Made by a program: the position numbers and the translations under genes
DNA from: Actinomadura xylanilytica
GTDB taxonomy: Bacteria > Actinomycetota > Actinomycetes > Streptosporangiales > Streptosporangiaceae
Length of the DNA stretch: 64,000 nt
Assembly: GCF_030283145.1 (NCBI RefSeq)
Contig: NZ_JASNWE010000003.1
Location: forward strand, 868,001-932,000
Reading direction: 5' to 3'
In this document: positions 6,964 through 15,216 of the stretch, piece by piece
Layout: every line of letters begins with the position of its first letter
How positions within the stretch are numbered: the stretch's first letter is position 1
The notes under the pieces: model-generated
Told to the model about the DNA's origin: nothing
What the model saw: only the letters and a program-made list of their open reading frames with translations
Database searches by the model: none

Positions 6964-8616
6964 GTGCCACCTGCGACCAAGAGCAAGCGGGGCGAGGGCC
7001 AGTGGGCCCTCGGCTACCGCGAACCGCTCAACAAGAACGAAGAGAACAAGAAGAACGATGACGGCCTGAACGTCCGCCAGCGCATCATCGACGTCTACTC
7101 CAAGACCGGCTTCGACTCGATCGACCCCGCCGACCTGCGCGGCCGGTTCCGCTGGTTCGGGCTCTACACCCAGCGCAAGCCCGGCATCGACGGCGGCAAG
7201 ACGGGGTCGCTGCCGGACGAGGAGCTCGACGACCGCTACTTCATGCTGCGGGTGCGGATCGACGGCGGCCAGCTCGACGGGCCGCAGCTGCGCGCGATCT
7301 CCGATATCGCCGTCCGGTACGCGCGCGGCACCGCCGACATCACCGACCGGCAGAACATCCAGCTGCACTGGATCCGGATCGAGGACGTCCCGGCGATCTG
7401 GGCGAGGCTGGAGTCGGTCGGGCTGTCCACCATGGAGGCGTGCGGCGACACCCCGCGGGTGATCATCGGCTGTCCGCTGGCCGGGATCGCGCAGGACGAG
7501 GTGATCGACGCGACCCCGCAGATCCGCGAGACCCACGACCGCTACATCGGGACGCCCGAGTTCTCCAACCTGCCGCGCAAGTTCAAGACGGCGATGTCGG
7601 GCTGCACCGCGCACTGCACCGTCCACGAGATCAACGACGTGGCCTTCGTCGGCGTGCTGGACGAGAACGGCCAGGCGGGCTACCAGGCGTTCGTCGGCGG
7701 CGGGCTGTCCACCAACCCGATGTTCGCCAAGAGCCTCGGCGTGTTCATCCGGCCCGAGCAGGCCCACGAGGTCTGGAAGGGCGTCATCTCGATCTTCCGG
7801 GACTACGGCTACCGGCGGCTGCGGCACCGGGCCCGGATCAAGTTCCTGATGAACGACTGGGGCCCGGAGAAGTTCCGCGAGGTGCTGGAGCGCGACTACC
7901 TCGGGTACGCGCTGCCCGACGGTCCCGAGCCCGCCGCCCCGCTCCCCCGCCGCGACCACGTGGGGATCCACCCGCAGAACGACGGCCTGTTCTACGTCGG
8001 CTTCGCGCCGCGCGTCGGCCGCGTGAACGGCGAACTGCTCGGCGTGATCGGCGATCTGGCCCAGCGCTACGGGTCGGGCCGGGTCCGCACCACCGCCGAG
8101 CAGAAGATGGTCGTCCTCGACGTGCCCGCCGAGCACACCGAGGCGCTCGCGGACGCGCTGGCCGAGCACGACCTCCAGGTCCGCCCGTCCACCTTCCGCC
8201 GCCAGACCATGGCGTGCACCGGCATCGAGTACTGCAAGCTGGCGATCGTCGAGACCAAGCAGCGCGCGATGGACCTGATGGACGAGCTGGAGAAGCGGCT
8301 GCCCGACTTCGACCAGCCGCTGACCGTCAACGTCAACGGCTGCCCGAACGCGTGCGCGCGCATCCAGGTCGCCGACATCGGGCTCAAGGGCCAGCTCGTG
8401 GTGGACGAGAACGGCGACCAGGTGGAGGGCTTCCAGATCCACCTCGGCGGCCGGCTCGGCACCACGTTCGGCAAGAAGGTCCGCGGGCTCAAGACCACCT
8501 CGGCGGGCCTGACCGACTACGTCGAGCGGGTCGTGCGCAACTTCGACGCCCAGCGCGCCGAGGGCGAGACCTTCGCCGAGTGGGCGCAGCGCGCCGACGA
8601 CGCCGATCTGAAGTAG
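6964..8616 (+). CDS. nirA: Ferredoxin-dependent sulfite reductase (nitrite/sulfite reductase family)
   Basis: A 550-residue sirohaem and [4Fe-4S] enzyme reducing sulfite to sulfide with electrons from ferredoxin. Cluster ligands are C418, C424, C460 and C464 (CTGIEYC and NGCPNAC). Y68 and C160 match the positions of the Tyr-Cys pair next to the sirohaem in Mycobacterium tuberculosis NirA, which supports sulfite reductase over assimilatory nitrite reductase. Two ferrodoxin-like half domains flank the sirohaem domains. It starts with GTG at 6964, about 95 bases after the attenuator hairpin, and is followed by three more sulfur genes, with a 9-base gap and then overlapping stops and starts. Confidence 0.93.
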   Translation: MPPATKSKRGEGQWALGYREPLNKNEENKKNDDGLNVRQRIIDVYSKTGFDSIDPADLRGRFRWFGLYTQRKPGIDGGKTGSLPDEELDDRYFMLRVRIDGGQLDGPQLRAISDIAVRYARGTADITDRQNIQLHWIRIEDVPAIWARLESVGLSTMEACGDTPRVIIGCPLAGIAQDEVIDATPQIRETHDRYIGTPEFSNLPRKFKTAMSGCTAHCTVHEINDVAFVGVLDENGQAGYQAFVGGGLSTNPMFAKSLGVFIRPEQAHEVWKGVISIFRDYGYRRLRHRARIKFLMNDWGPEKFREVLERDYLGYALPDGPEPAAPLPRRDHVGIHPQNDGLFYVGFAPRVGRVNGELLGVIGDLAQRYGSGRVRTTAEQKMVVLDVPAEHTEALADALAEHDLQVRPSTFRRQTMACTGIEYCKLAIVETKQRAMDLMDELEKRLPDFDQPLTVNVNGCPNACARIQVADIGLKGQLVVDENGDQVEGFQIHLGGRLGTTFGKKVRGLKTTSAGLTDYVERVVRNFDAQRAEGETFAEWAQRADDADLK

Positions 8617-8625
8617 GGCAGCCGG

Positions 8626-8790
8626 ATGAGCGAACGTGCCGCGCCGTTCTACTGCCCCTACTGCGGTGAGGAGCACCTCGAGCCGCGCGAGGAGGCGGGG
8701 GCGTGGTTCTGCCATGACTGCGTCCGCTCCTTCTCGCTGAAGTTCCTCGGTGTTGGAGCGCCCCGGACGCACAAGGAGGATCCCCGATGA
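8626..8790 (+). CDS. Zinc-ribbon miniprotein of the sulfur assimilation operon
   Basis: A 54-residue protein beginning at ATG 8626, nine bases after the sulfite reductase stop, and ending in TGA 8788-8790 that overlaps the ATG of cysH (ATGA). Two CxxC pairs (CPYC and CHDC) about 20 residues apart form a zinc ribbon. A gene of this kind occupies the same place between sulfite reductase and cysH in streptomycetes, which argues for a real, coupled function, perhaps as a redox or assembly partner. That role is inference. Confidence 0.8.
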   Translation: MSERAAPFYCPYCGEEHLEPREEAGAWFCHDCVRSFSLKFLGVGAPRTHKEDPR

Positions 8791-9497
8791 CCCTGCTGGA
8801 GACCGACCGGCCCACCCTCGACCTCGAGGACATCGTCGAATCGGCCGCGCACGCGCTGGAGGGGGCCTCCACGCTGGAGGTCATCCGCTGGGCGTCGGCC
8901 ACGTTCGGCGACCGGCTCTGCCTGACGTCCTCGATGTCGGACGCCGCGCTGATCCACCTGGTGTCCAAGGTGAAGCCCGGCATCGACGTGCTGTTCGTCG
9001 ACACCGGCTACCACTTCGCCGAGACCATCGGGACGCGGGACGCGGTGGAGGCCGTCTACCCGGTCAACGTGATCAACGTGACGCCGACCCGCACCGTGGC
9101 CGAGCAGGAGGCCGCGCTCGGCCCGCGGCTGAACGGCCGCAACCCGGACCTGTGCTGCCATCTGCGCAAGGTGGAGCCGCTCGGCCGGGCGCTGGAGGGG
9201 TACATGGCGTGGTTCAGCGGGATCCGCCGCGACGAGACGGCCAGCCGGCGCGACCGCCGGGTGGTCGAGTGGGACGCCCGGCGCGGGATGGTCAAGGTCA
9301 ACCCGATCCTGGACTGGTCCCAGGACGACATGGACAACTACATGGCCGACAACGGGGTGCTGGTCAACCCGCTGCACCACGACGGCTACCCGTCGATCGG
9401 GTGCGAGCCGTGCACGCAGCCGGTCGCGGCCGGCGCGGACCCGCGCAGCGGGCGCTGGGCGGGGTCGGGCAAGACCGAGTGCGGCATCCACCTGTGA
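8787..9497 (+). CDS. cysH: Adenylyl-sulfate (APS) reductase, thioredoxin-dependent
   Basis: A 236-residue CysH. The paired C123-C124 (DLCCHLRK) with C206 and C209 (GCEPC) bind a [4Fe-4S] cluster, which marks an APS reductase; PAPS reductases lack these residues. The catalytic cysteine is C232 in the C-terminal ECGIHL. It converts APS to sulfite using thioredoxin, feeding the sulfite reductase upstream. Its ATG overlaps the stop of the zinc-ribbon gene and its stop overlaps the GTG of the next gene (GTGA), so the operon is tightly coupled. ATP sulfurylase genes (cysD, cysN), which often follow in actinomycetes, are not in this window. Confidence 0.95.
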   Translation: MTLLETDRPTLDLEDIVESAAHALEGASTLEVIRWASATFGDRLCLTSSMSDAALIHLVSKVKPGIDVLFVDTGYHFAETIGTRDAVEAVYPVNVINVTPTRTVAEQEAALGPRLNGRNPDLCCHLRKVEPLGRALEGYMAWFSGIRRDETASRRDRRVVEWDARRGMVKVNPILDWSQDDMDNYMADNGVLVNPLHHDGYPSIGCEPCTQPVAAGADPRSGRWAGSGKTECGIHL

Positions 9498-10264
9498 TCA
9501 CGCCGCTGGTCGGGGTGGCGCACGGGAGCAGGGACCCGCGCGCCGCCGCGACCGTCACCGAGCTGCTCGCCGCGGTGCGGGCGCGGCGGCCGGACGTGCC
9601 GGTGCTGGCCTCGTTCCTCGACCACGCGGCACCCGCGCCGGACCGGGTGCTGGACGGCCTCGCGCGCGGCGGGGCGGAGCGGGCGGTGGTGCTGCCGCTG
9701 CTGCTCACCGCCGCCTACCACAGCAAGACCGACATCCCGGGCGTGCTGGCGCGGGTCGGCCGCCGGCATCCCGGGCTCGGCCTGACGACGGCCGCCACGC
9801 TGGGTCCGCACCCGCTCCTGCTGGCCGCCCTCGAACGGCGGCTGGCGGAGGCGGGCGTCGCGGCGGGCGACCCCCGCACCGCGGTGGTGCTGGTCGCGGC
9901 CGGGTCCAGCGATCCTGCGGCCAACGCGACCATCGGGGGGCTGGCCCGGCGGTGGCGGTCCCGGGGCTGGTGGGGGGTGGTGCCGGCGTTCGCGTCCGCG
10001 ACCCGCCCCACCCCGGCGGAGGCCGTCGCGGCACTGCGCGACGCGGGGGCGCCGCGCGTGGTGGTGGCGTCCTACTTCCTCGCGCCGGGCCATTTCGCCG
10101 ACAAGGTGCGCGGGGAGGCGCTCGCGGCGGGCGCCGGCGCGGTGTCGCCCGTGCTCGGGGCGGCGCCGGAGCTGGCCGACCTGGTCCTGCACCGCTACGA
10201 CGAGGCGCGGGCACCGGGCCGCGACCCGACCTGCACGCCGGCCGGGGCACTCGCCGCGCGCTGA
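9494..10264 (+). CDS. Sirohydrochlorin chelatase (CbiX/SirB type)
   Basis: A 256-residue two-lobed chelatase. The first lobe begins PLVGVAHGSRDPRA with the metal-site histidine, and has a second conserved histidine in PLLLTAAYHSKTDIP; the second lobe carries VLVAAGSSDPAAN and YFLAPGHFADKV. It inserts iron (or cobalt) into sirohydrochlorin. In this operon, iron insertion to make the sirohaem needed by the sulfite reductase is the natural role. Start GTG 9494 overlaps the cysH stop. The stop is followed by a GC-rich tandem repeat (10277-10330). Confidence 0.9.
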   Translation: MITPLVGVAHGSRDPRAAATVTELLAAVRARRPDVPVLASFLDHAAPAPDRVLDGLARGGAERAVVLPLLLTAAYHSKTDIPGVLARVGRRHPGLGLTTAATLGPHPLLLAALERRLAEAGVAAGDPRTAVVLVAAGSSDPAANATIGGLARRWRSRGWWGVVPAFASATRPTPAEAVAALRDAGAPRVVVASYFLAPGHFADKVRGEALAAGAGAVSPVLGAAPELADLVLHRYDEARAPGRDPTCTPAGALAAR

Positions 10265-10276
10265 GCGTCACGGCGC

Positions 10277-10330
10277 CCTGCGCCGGCGGGACGCGCCGCG
10301 GGCCGGCGGGACGCGCCGGCGGGACGGGGG
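10277..10330. repeat. Short GC-rich tandem repeat
   Basis: The unit GCCGGCGGGACGCGCCG and close variants recur about three times with a roughly 20-base and then 13-base period between the sulfur operon and the next gene. It contains no reading frame. It may be simple slippage-prone sequence or part of a termination region. Confidence 0.5.
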
Positions 10331-10529
10331 CGGGGCGGTGATGTCGGTCACCTGCGGGCGGACGCCGGGGCGCCGCGATCAGCGGCTCGCGGTCCGCGCC
10401 CGGCCGCCGGGTCCGGGCGGACTATTGACGCAATGTCCAAAATCCGCATACCTTCCGGTACCCGGAGCGGCGACCTGGGCGACCGGTCGCCCCGTCCGCC
10501 GAACGCGTCCTCGAAAGGAACCCCCCACC

Positions 10530-10781
10530 ATGGCCCTTCTCCGCACCGCCGGACTCGTCCTGGCCGCGACCGGCGCCGCGCACTTCGCCGCGCCGAAGGC
10601 GTTCGAGCCGGTCTCCCGGCTGCCGTTCCCGAACGACACCCGGGCGTGGATCAAACGCAACGGCGCCGCCGAGCTGGCCCTCGGCCTGGCCCTGACCGCC
10701 GACCGCACCCGCAAGGCCGGGCTGGCCGGCGTCGCGGCCTACACGCTGTGGCTCGGCGCCCGCACCGCCTACAACCGCTGA
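10530..10781 (+). CDS. Small hydrophobic protein of unknown function
   Basis: An 83-residue protein with start ATG 10530 placed ten bases after GAAAGGAA. It has an N-terminal hydrophobic stretch (about residues 3-20), a central basic segment WIKRNGAAEL, and a second hydrophobic stretch toward the C-terminus, somewhat like a shortened DoxX-type membrane protein. No catalytic motif is visible. It is transcribed toward the convergent DUF1707 gene and has no obvious functional neighbour. Confidence 0.65.
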   Translation: MALLRTAGLVLAATGAAHFAAPKAFEPVSRLPFPNDTRAWIKRNGAAELALGLALTADRTRKAGLAGVAAYTLWLGARTAYNR

Positions 10782-10829
10782 AACGGCCCGCGCGGGGCGC
10801 GTCCGGCGGACGGTCCCGCGCGCGGCGGC

Positions 10830-11639
10830 TCAGGCGTCGCGGTCCCTGCGGCCCTCCCACCAGGAGGACAGCGCGTTGCGCAGCGGGGCGTGGTGCTCGT
10901 CGTCGACGATCCGCACGTCGCCCATCACCGCGTGCGCGGCGACCCGGACCACCGGGATCCGCGACCCCGCCGGGGCCTCGCGCACCGAGACCCGGCGGTC
11001 GCCCATGAGCGTGTAGCCGGTCAGCTCCACGCTGACCCCGTCCGGGACGATGATCTTGATGTCGCCCATCACCGCGGTGGCGGACACCACCACCTCGCCG
11101 GTCGGGACCTGCGCGCCGCGCAGGTCCAGCTCGACGTCGCCCATCACCGACAGGGCCTCGAGCCGCTCGTCGATGCGGCCGACGATGCGCTCCTTGCAGT
11201 CGCCCATGATCGCGGTGAACCGGCGCTGCACCTGCGGCGGGGCCGGTTCGGCGCCCGGAGCGCCCATGCCGGGAAGGTCGGCGATGATGTGGTCGAGATC
11301 GCCGCGGGTCACCGCCCGGTAGGCCGACCCGGTCCGCTCGGTCAGCTCCTCGAAGGTCAGCCGCCCTTCCACCGAGGCGACCCGCAGCCGCTCGACCACG
11401 GCCTCGCGCTCGGCGTCGGAGGCGCGGACCGAGCCGCCGGGCACGGGGTCGGAGGCGCCGCCCGAGGACGGGACGGGGCCGGCCTTCGGCCGCTCCACCG
11501 GGACCGGGTCGACCGGGACGGGCTCGGCCGGGGCCGGCGGCGGACGGTCCGGCCGGAGGTCCTGCTGCCGGTCCGGATGGGGGTCCTGGGGGCGGACCGG
11601 TGAAGGCCGCCGTCCCGGCTGCGGGGTGGGCTGACTCAT
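10830..11639 (-). CDS. DUF1707 and LiaF-like (cell-wall stress) domain protein
   Basis: A 269-residue protein. A proline-rich disordered N-terminus (about 1-75) is followed by a DUF1707 helical domain (RASDAEREAVVERLRVAS, about 77-130). The C-terminus is a LiaF-like beta repeat in which the motif (A/V/T)xMGD occurs five times (AIMGD, SVMGD, AVMGD, TLMGD, AVMGD). DUF1707 is common in actinomycetes and is often linked to membrane or envelope-stress proteins, but no membrane segment is present here. The start ATG 11639 (MSQPTP) is preferred over an upstream in-frame ATG at 11696 because the extra residues are unlike the family. Confidence 0.85.
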   Translation of the reverse strand: MSQPTPQPGRRPSPVRPQDPHPDRQQDLRPDRPPPAPAEPVPVDPVPVERPKAGPVPSSGGASDPVPGGSVRASDAEREAVVERLRVASVEGRLTFEELTERTGSAYRAVTRGDLDHIIADLPGMGAPGAEPAPPQVQRRFTAIMGDCKERIVGRIDERLEALSVMGDVELDLRGAQVPTGEVVVSATAVMGDIKIIVPDGVSVELTGYTLMGDRRVSVREAPAGSRIPVVRVAAHAVMGDVRIVDDEHHAPLRNALSSWWEGRRDRDA

Positions 11640-11812
11640 GGTTCCGAAAGTATGCCCCCACGGCCCCCGGGCAATCCGCCGCCAGAACGAGATCACCCCA
11701 CATCTTCAGGAGGATGCCCGGCGAAATGCCTGGTATGCGAGCCCCTGTGGCATACCCGAACGAGGTTCTGTAGTCTGCTCGGCAGGACCGCGAAGCCAGA
11801 GGGAGCAGTGCC

Positions 11813-13441
11813 GTGCAGACCCATGAGGTGTTCAACCAGGTCCCCCCGCTCGCCGGATACGACACCGCCGACGAGGCCGTCCTGCTGGACGCGCTCGACC
11901 GCGAGGGCGCCGGATGGGCGGCGGACGAGGTGCACGAGCTCGGGCTGCTGGCGGGCGGCGAGGAGGCCCAGGAGCACGGCCGGCTCGCCAACGAGAACCC
12001 GCCGGCGCTGCGCACCCACGACCGCTACGGGCACCGGATCGACGAGGTCGAGTTCCACCCGTCCTGGCACGAGCTGATGCGGGTCGCCGTCACGCACGGC
12101 CTGCACGGCGCCCCGTGGGCCGACGCCCGCGAGGGCGCGCACGTCGCGCGGGCCGCCAAGTTCTACGCCTGGCGCGTCGACGCCGGGCACGGCTGCCCCA
12201 TCTCGATGACCTACGCCGCCGTCCCCGCGCTGCGGCAGGCGCCGGACCTCGCCGCCCAGTACGAGCCGCTCCTCGCCCGTCCCGAGTACGACTACGGACT
12301 GCGCGCGCCGCTCACCAAGACCGCGCTGCTGGCCGGCATGTCGATGACCGAGAAGCAGGGCGGCTCGGACGTCCGCGCCAACACCACCGAGGCGACCCCC
12401 GCGCCGGACGGCACGTACCGCCTGGTCGGGCACAAGTGGTTCACCAGCGCGCCGATGTGCGACCTCTTCCTCACCCTCGCGCAGGCCCCCGGCGGGCTGA
12501 CCTGCTTCCTGGTGCCGCGCGTCCGGCCGGACGGCACGCTCAACCCGCTGCGGCTGATACGCCTCAAGGACAAGCTCGGCAACCGGTCCAACGCCTCGTC
12601 CGAGATCGAGTACGAGCACGCGGTGGCGTGGCGCGTCGGCGACGAGGGACGCGGCGTCCGCACCATCATCGAGATGGTCAACATGACCCGGCTCGACTGC
12701 CTGATCGGCGCCGCGTCCGGGATGCGGCAGGGCGTCGTCACCGCCGCGCACCACGCCGCGCACCGCACCGCGTTCGGGGGCCGGCTGGCCGACCAGCCGC
12801 TGATGCGCAACGTCCTGGCCGACCTGGCGATCGAGTCCGAGGCCGCCACCGCCCTGATGATGCGGCTGGCCGGCGCCACCGACCGCTCGGTCCGGGGCGA
12901 CGCGGCCGAGACCGCGTTCAAGCGGCTCGGCCTCGCGGCGGGCAAGTACTGGGTGTGCAAGCGGTGGCCGGCGCACACCGCCGAGGCCCTGGAATGCCTG
13001 GGCGGCAACGGCTACGTCGAGGAGTCGGGGATGCCGCGGCTGTTCCGCGAGTCCCCGCTCAACTCCATCTGGGAAGGCTCCGGCAACGTCGCCGCGCTCG
13101 ATCTGCTGCGTGCGGCACTGCGCGAGCCGCAGACGCTGGAGGCGTTCTTCGACGAGGTCGACCTGTCCCAAGGGGCCGACCCGCGCCTGGACGCCGCCGT
13201 CAAGGAAGCCAAGGACAGTCTCGTCGACGCCGCGACGATCGAGTTCCGCGCCCGCCGCGTCGCCGAGCGCCTGGCCCTCACCCTCCAGGCATCCTTGCTG
13301 GTCAGGCACGGTCATCCGGCGGTCGCCGACGCCTTCTGCGCCACCCGTCTCGGTGGCGACTGGGGAGCCGCCTTCGGCACTCTGCCGCCGGGACTGGACC
13401 TCGCTCCGATCATCGACCGCGCCACACCGAAAGTCGGCTGA
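11813..13441 (+). CDS. aidB: AidB-type acyl-CoA dehydrogenase family protein
   Basis: A 542-residue protein that follows Escherichia coli AidB along its whole length: THEVFNQVPPL at the N-terminus, REGAGW, LANENPPALR, FHPSWHEL, the flavin-contact MSMTEKQGGSDVRAN, and ECLGGNGYVEE with the catalytic-region glutamate. The C-terminal extra domain, which in AidB binds DNA, is present. AidB is associated with protection against alkylating agents. The genuine acyl-CoA substrate, if any, is unclear. It is a single gene, convergent with the LysE gene downstream. Confidence 0.92.
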   Translation: MQTHEVFNQVPPLAGYDTADEAVLLDALDREGAGWAADEVHELGLLAGGEEAQEHGRLANENPPALRTHDRYGHRIDEVEFHPSWHELMRVAVTHGLHGAPWADAREGAHVARAAKFYAWRVDAGHGCPISMTYAAVPALRQAPDLAAQYEPLLARPEYDYGLRAPLTKTALLAGMSMTEKQGGSDVRANTTEATPAPDGTYRLVGHKWFTSAPMCDLFLTLAQAPGGLTCFLVPRVRPDGTLNPLRLIRLKDKLGNRSNASSEIEYEHAVAWRVGDEGRGVRTIIEMVNMTRLDCLIGAASGMRQGVVTAAHHAAHRTAFGGRLADQPLMRNVLADLAIESEAATALMMRLAGATDRSVRGDAAETAFKRLGLAAGKYWVCKRWPAHTAEALECLGGNGYVEESGMPRLFRESPLNSIWEGSGNVAALDLLRAALREPQTLEAFFDEVDLSQGADPRLDAAVKEAKDSLVDAATIEFRARRVAERLALTLQASLLVRHGHPAVADAFCATRLGGDWGAAFGTLPPGLDLAPIIDRATPKVG

Positions 13442-13554
13442 GTCTGCGCTCGAGACCAGCGTTCGACTTCTGCCGAGACGCCGCATCGGCCTGACCGCGA
13501 CCGGTCCGAGCAAGATCGTTCGTCAAACCCGCCCTGTTCGGGATGGTGGTCGGT

Positions 13555-14184
13555 TCAACCGGTGACAGCGACGCTCACCGCAAGACCCGCGATGAGCAGG
13601 CTGGAGCATATGGCGGTGATGAAACGACCGTGGTGGCCGGTGAGGAATCGGCCCAGCACGGCACCCCCGCCGGCCAGCACGAGCTGCCAACTGGCGGAAG
13701 CCAGCACAATGGCGGCGACATAGGCGCAAGCCTGCCAGGGCGTCTGACTCTCCTGACCCTGCCGCCCCAAAACCAACGCAACAAAATATATGGCCGGCCA
13801 GGGGTTGAGTGCGGTGAGTCCAAAAAAGATGAGAAATGCACGGAACGGGCTCATGTCGGAGTCGTTGCTTTGCGTTTCCTCGCCTACGTCAGCCCGTGTC
13901 CTCGTCGCCTGGAGCGCGATACGAACGGCCATACCGATGAGGATCACCGCGGCCGCCCACCGCAGGGGGGTGGAGACCGGAGCGAGAGCGGATGCGGCGG
14001 CGCTGCCGCCGACCACCGCCACAACTGCGTACAAGGCATCGGCAGTGGCGGCGCCGATCGCCGCGGCTGCTCCGTTCCGGAACGAGGTCCTGGCGGTCAT
14101 ATTGATCATCAGGACGGCGACCGCACCGACCGGCACTGCCAGGCCGTAGCCGGCCCACAGTCCGGAGAGAATCGAGTCGATCAT
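13555..14184 (-). CDS. LysE/RhtB-family amino-acid exporter
   Basis: A 209-residue membrane protein with six hydrophobic segments. Family marks are the N-terminal GLWAGYGLAVPVGAVAVLMI, and TALNPWPAIYFVALV (the conserved NP in the fourth segment). LysE/RhtB proteins export amino acids and related small metabolites. The start is taken at ATG 14184 (MIDSILSGL). A longer frame to 14253 has no family support. It lies at the edge of the low-GC region and could be the exporter of the neighbouring biosynthetic cluster, but it is transcribed away from it and no regulator is adjacent. Confidence 0.85.
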   Translation of the reverse strand: MIDSILSGLWAGYGLAVPVGAVAVLMINMTARTSFRNGAAAAIGAATADALYAVVAVVGGSAAASALAPVSTPLRWAAAVILIGMAVRIALQATRTRADVGEETQSNDSDMSPFRAFLIFFGLTALNPWPAIYFVALVLGRQGQESQTPWQACAYVAAIVLASASWQLVLAGGGAVLGRFLTGHHGRFITAICSSLLIAGLAVSVAVTG

Positions 14185-14399
14185 GCGACTGCGGAGGTCT
14201 CGACCGGGCTCTGGCAGTTGCACCGTGCAGGCTCCCACCCGACATTCCTGCAATGGGATGCGGCGGGGCGATCAGAGGCACGGCACGGAAGTTGTTCGTT
14301 CGTCACGCGGCCAGTCTCCGCGACAAATTCATTCGAGTCTATTGAAGAGAATTGAACAGTATCGTTCGGAGATCCCGCATGATTGACAACAGCTCGTCC

Positions 14400-14700
14400 G
14401 TCCCGGTCTCTCCCCCGGCCGGCCGGCGTCGGGCTCGCACAGCGCGACCCGGTTGGAGTCGGGGGCGCAGGGCCCGGTCGGCACGGTAACCAAGCGCAAC
14501 TTCCCGGCGGTGAGGCCCTGCATCCCCTGGGCGATCCGCACCATGTCGCCGATGTCGAGGTCCTAGTCGGTGGTCAGTGACTTGGTGTCGGCCTCGGCCA
14601 GGGCGAGGAGGCGCTTGGGGTTGGTGAGGGTTCCGGCGCTGAGCACCTTGGCGGCCGGCCGTTACGCCACTCGCGGCGGATCCTGAGTTCATCGCGCCCC
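14400..14700 (-). pseudogene. Remnant of a LytR-CpsA-Psr (LCP) family gene
   Basis: Reading the minus strand, a stretch beginning KVLSAGTLTNPKRLLALAEA, continuing with ADTKSLTTD, then a TAG (14562-14564), then DLDIGDMVRIAQGMQGL and LRLVTVPTG, closely resembles the C-terminal part of LCP proteins, which attach wall polymers to peptidoglycan. Just upstream, RIRREWRNGR continues the homology in another frame, so at least one frameshift and one stop are present. The rest of the gene is missing. It looks like a decayed gene cut off at the border of the lower-GC segment. Confidence 0.65.
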
Positions 14701-15216
14701 TTCAACCGGGGTGTCGCGACGTCCCCAAGAATCCGAGGTGTCCCGGCGACGCCGGGCGGCAGGCCGGCCATGGGCTCGACACCTGTTCGCCCTGGTCGGC
14801 CCCATGCACTTCTCGTGTGCACAGGCATGTACAGCTCGTGTACATGAGGCGCCACCTGCGTCTTTACCAGTTCCCGCAGGTCAGATCATATGCACATGTC
14901 AAGTACATGGGAATGACCTGGGGAAACGTCCGCTACGACCTCCACTGCCGTCTCCTAATGATCTTCAGATAGGAGTTTTCGCAGGTCGTCACCCGTGTCC
15001 TCGATATGACACAGGGCCGACCTGTGATCAATTACAAACTTGAATGCTCACGTCCGTAAGGCTCAGAGTCAAGATTGACATCACGATGCTCATGCATAAC
15101 ACTCCCCTTGACGGCACGCCAACAAGCGAGCGACGGAGGGTGACCCGCGGCATCACGACGTTGACATATGACGTTCACACTCGCGAGATCGACCACGCCA
15201 TGTTCGTTCTTGCAAA
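14701..15216. other. Low-GC gene-poor spacer before the biosynthetic cluster
   Basis: About 500 bases with no convincing coding frame and clearly lower GC than the flanks. It contains two palindromes (14826-14846 and 14895-14909) and, at 15161-15166, a TTGACA that could be a -35 element for the methyltransferase gene, although no good -10 is seen at the expected distance. Open frames here are short and have no family features. Confidence 0.6.
14826..14909. promoter_or_regulatory. Pair of palindromes, candidate operators
   Basis: First site: CATGTACA (14826-14833), GCTCG, TGTACATG (14839-14846), a perfect repeat with 8-base arms. Second site: CATGT (14895-14899), CAAGT, ACATG (14905-14909). 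A related half-site, CTCGTGTGCAC, precedes the first. They lie 310-390 bases before the methyltransferase gene and would suit a dimeric repressor, but no regulator gene is found in the cluster. Confidence 0.4.

Noticed and set aside
6964..8616. Assimilatory nitrite reductase as the function of the sirohaem enzyme
   Set aside because: The Tyr68/Cys160 pair, cysteine leader, APS reductase and chelatase neighbours all favour sulfite reduction.
14711..15043. 110-codon frame in the low-GC spacer
   Set aside because: No ribosome-binding site, no motif, and composition unlike coding sequence.
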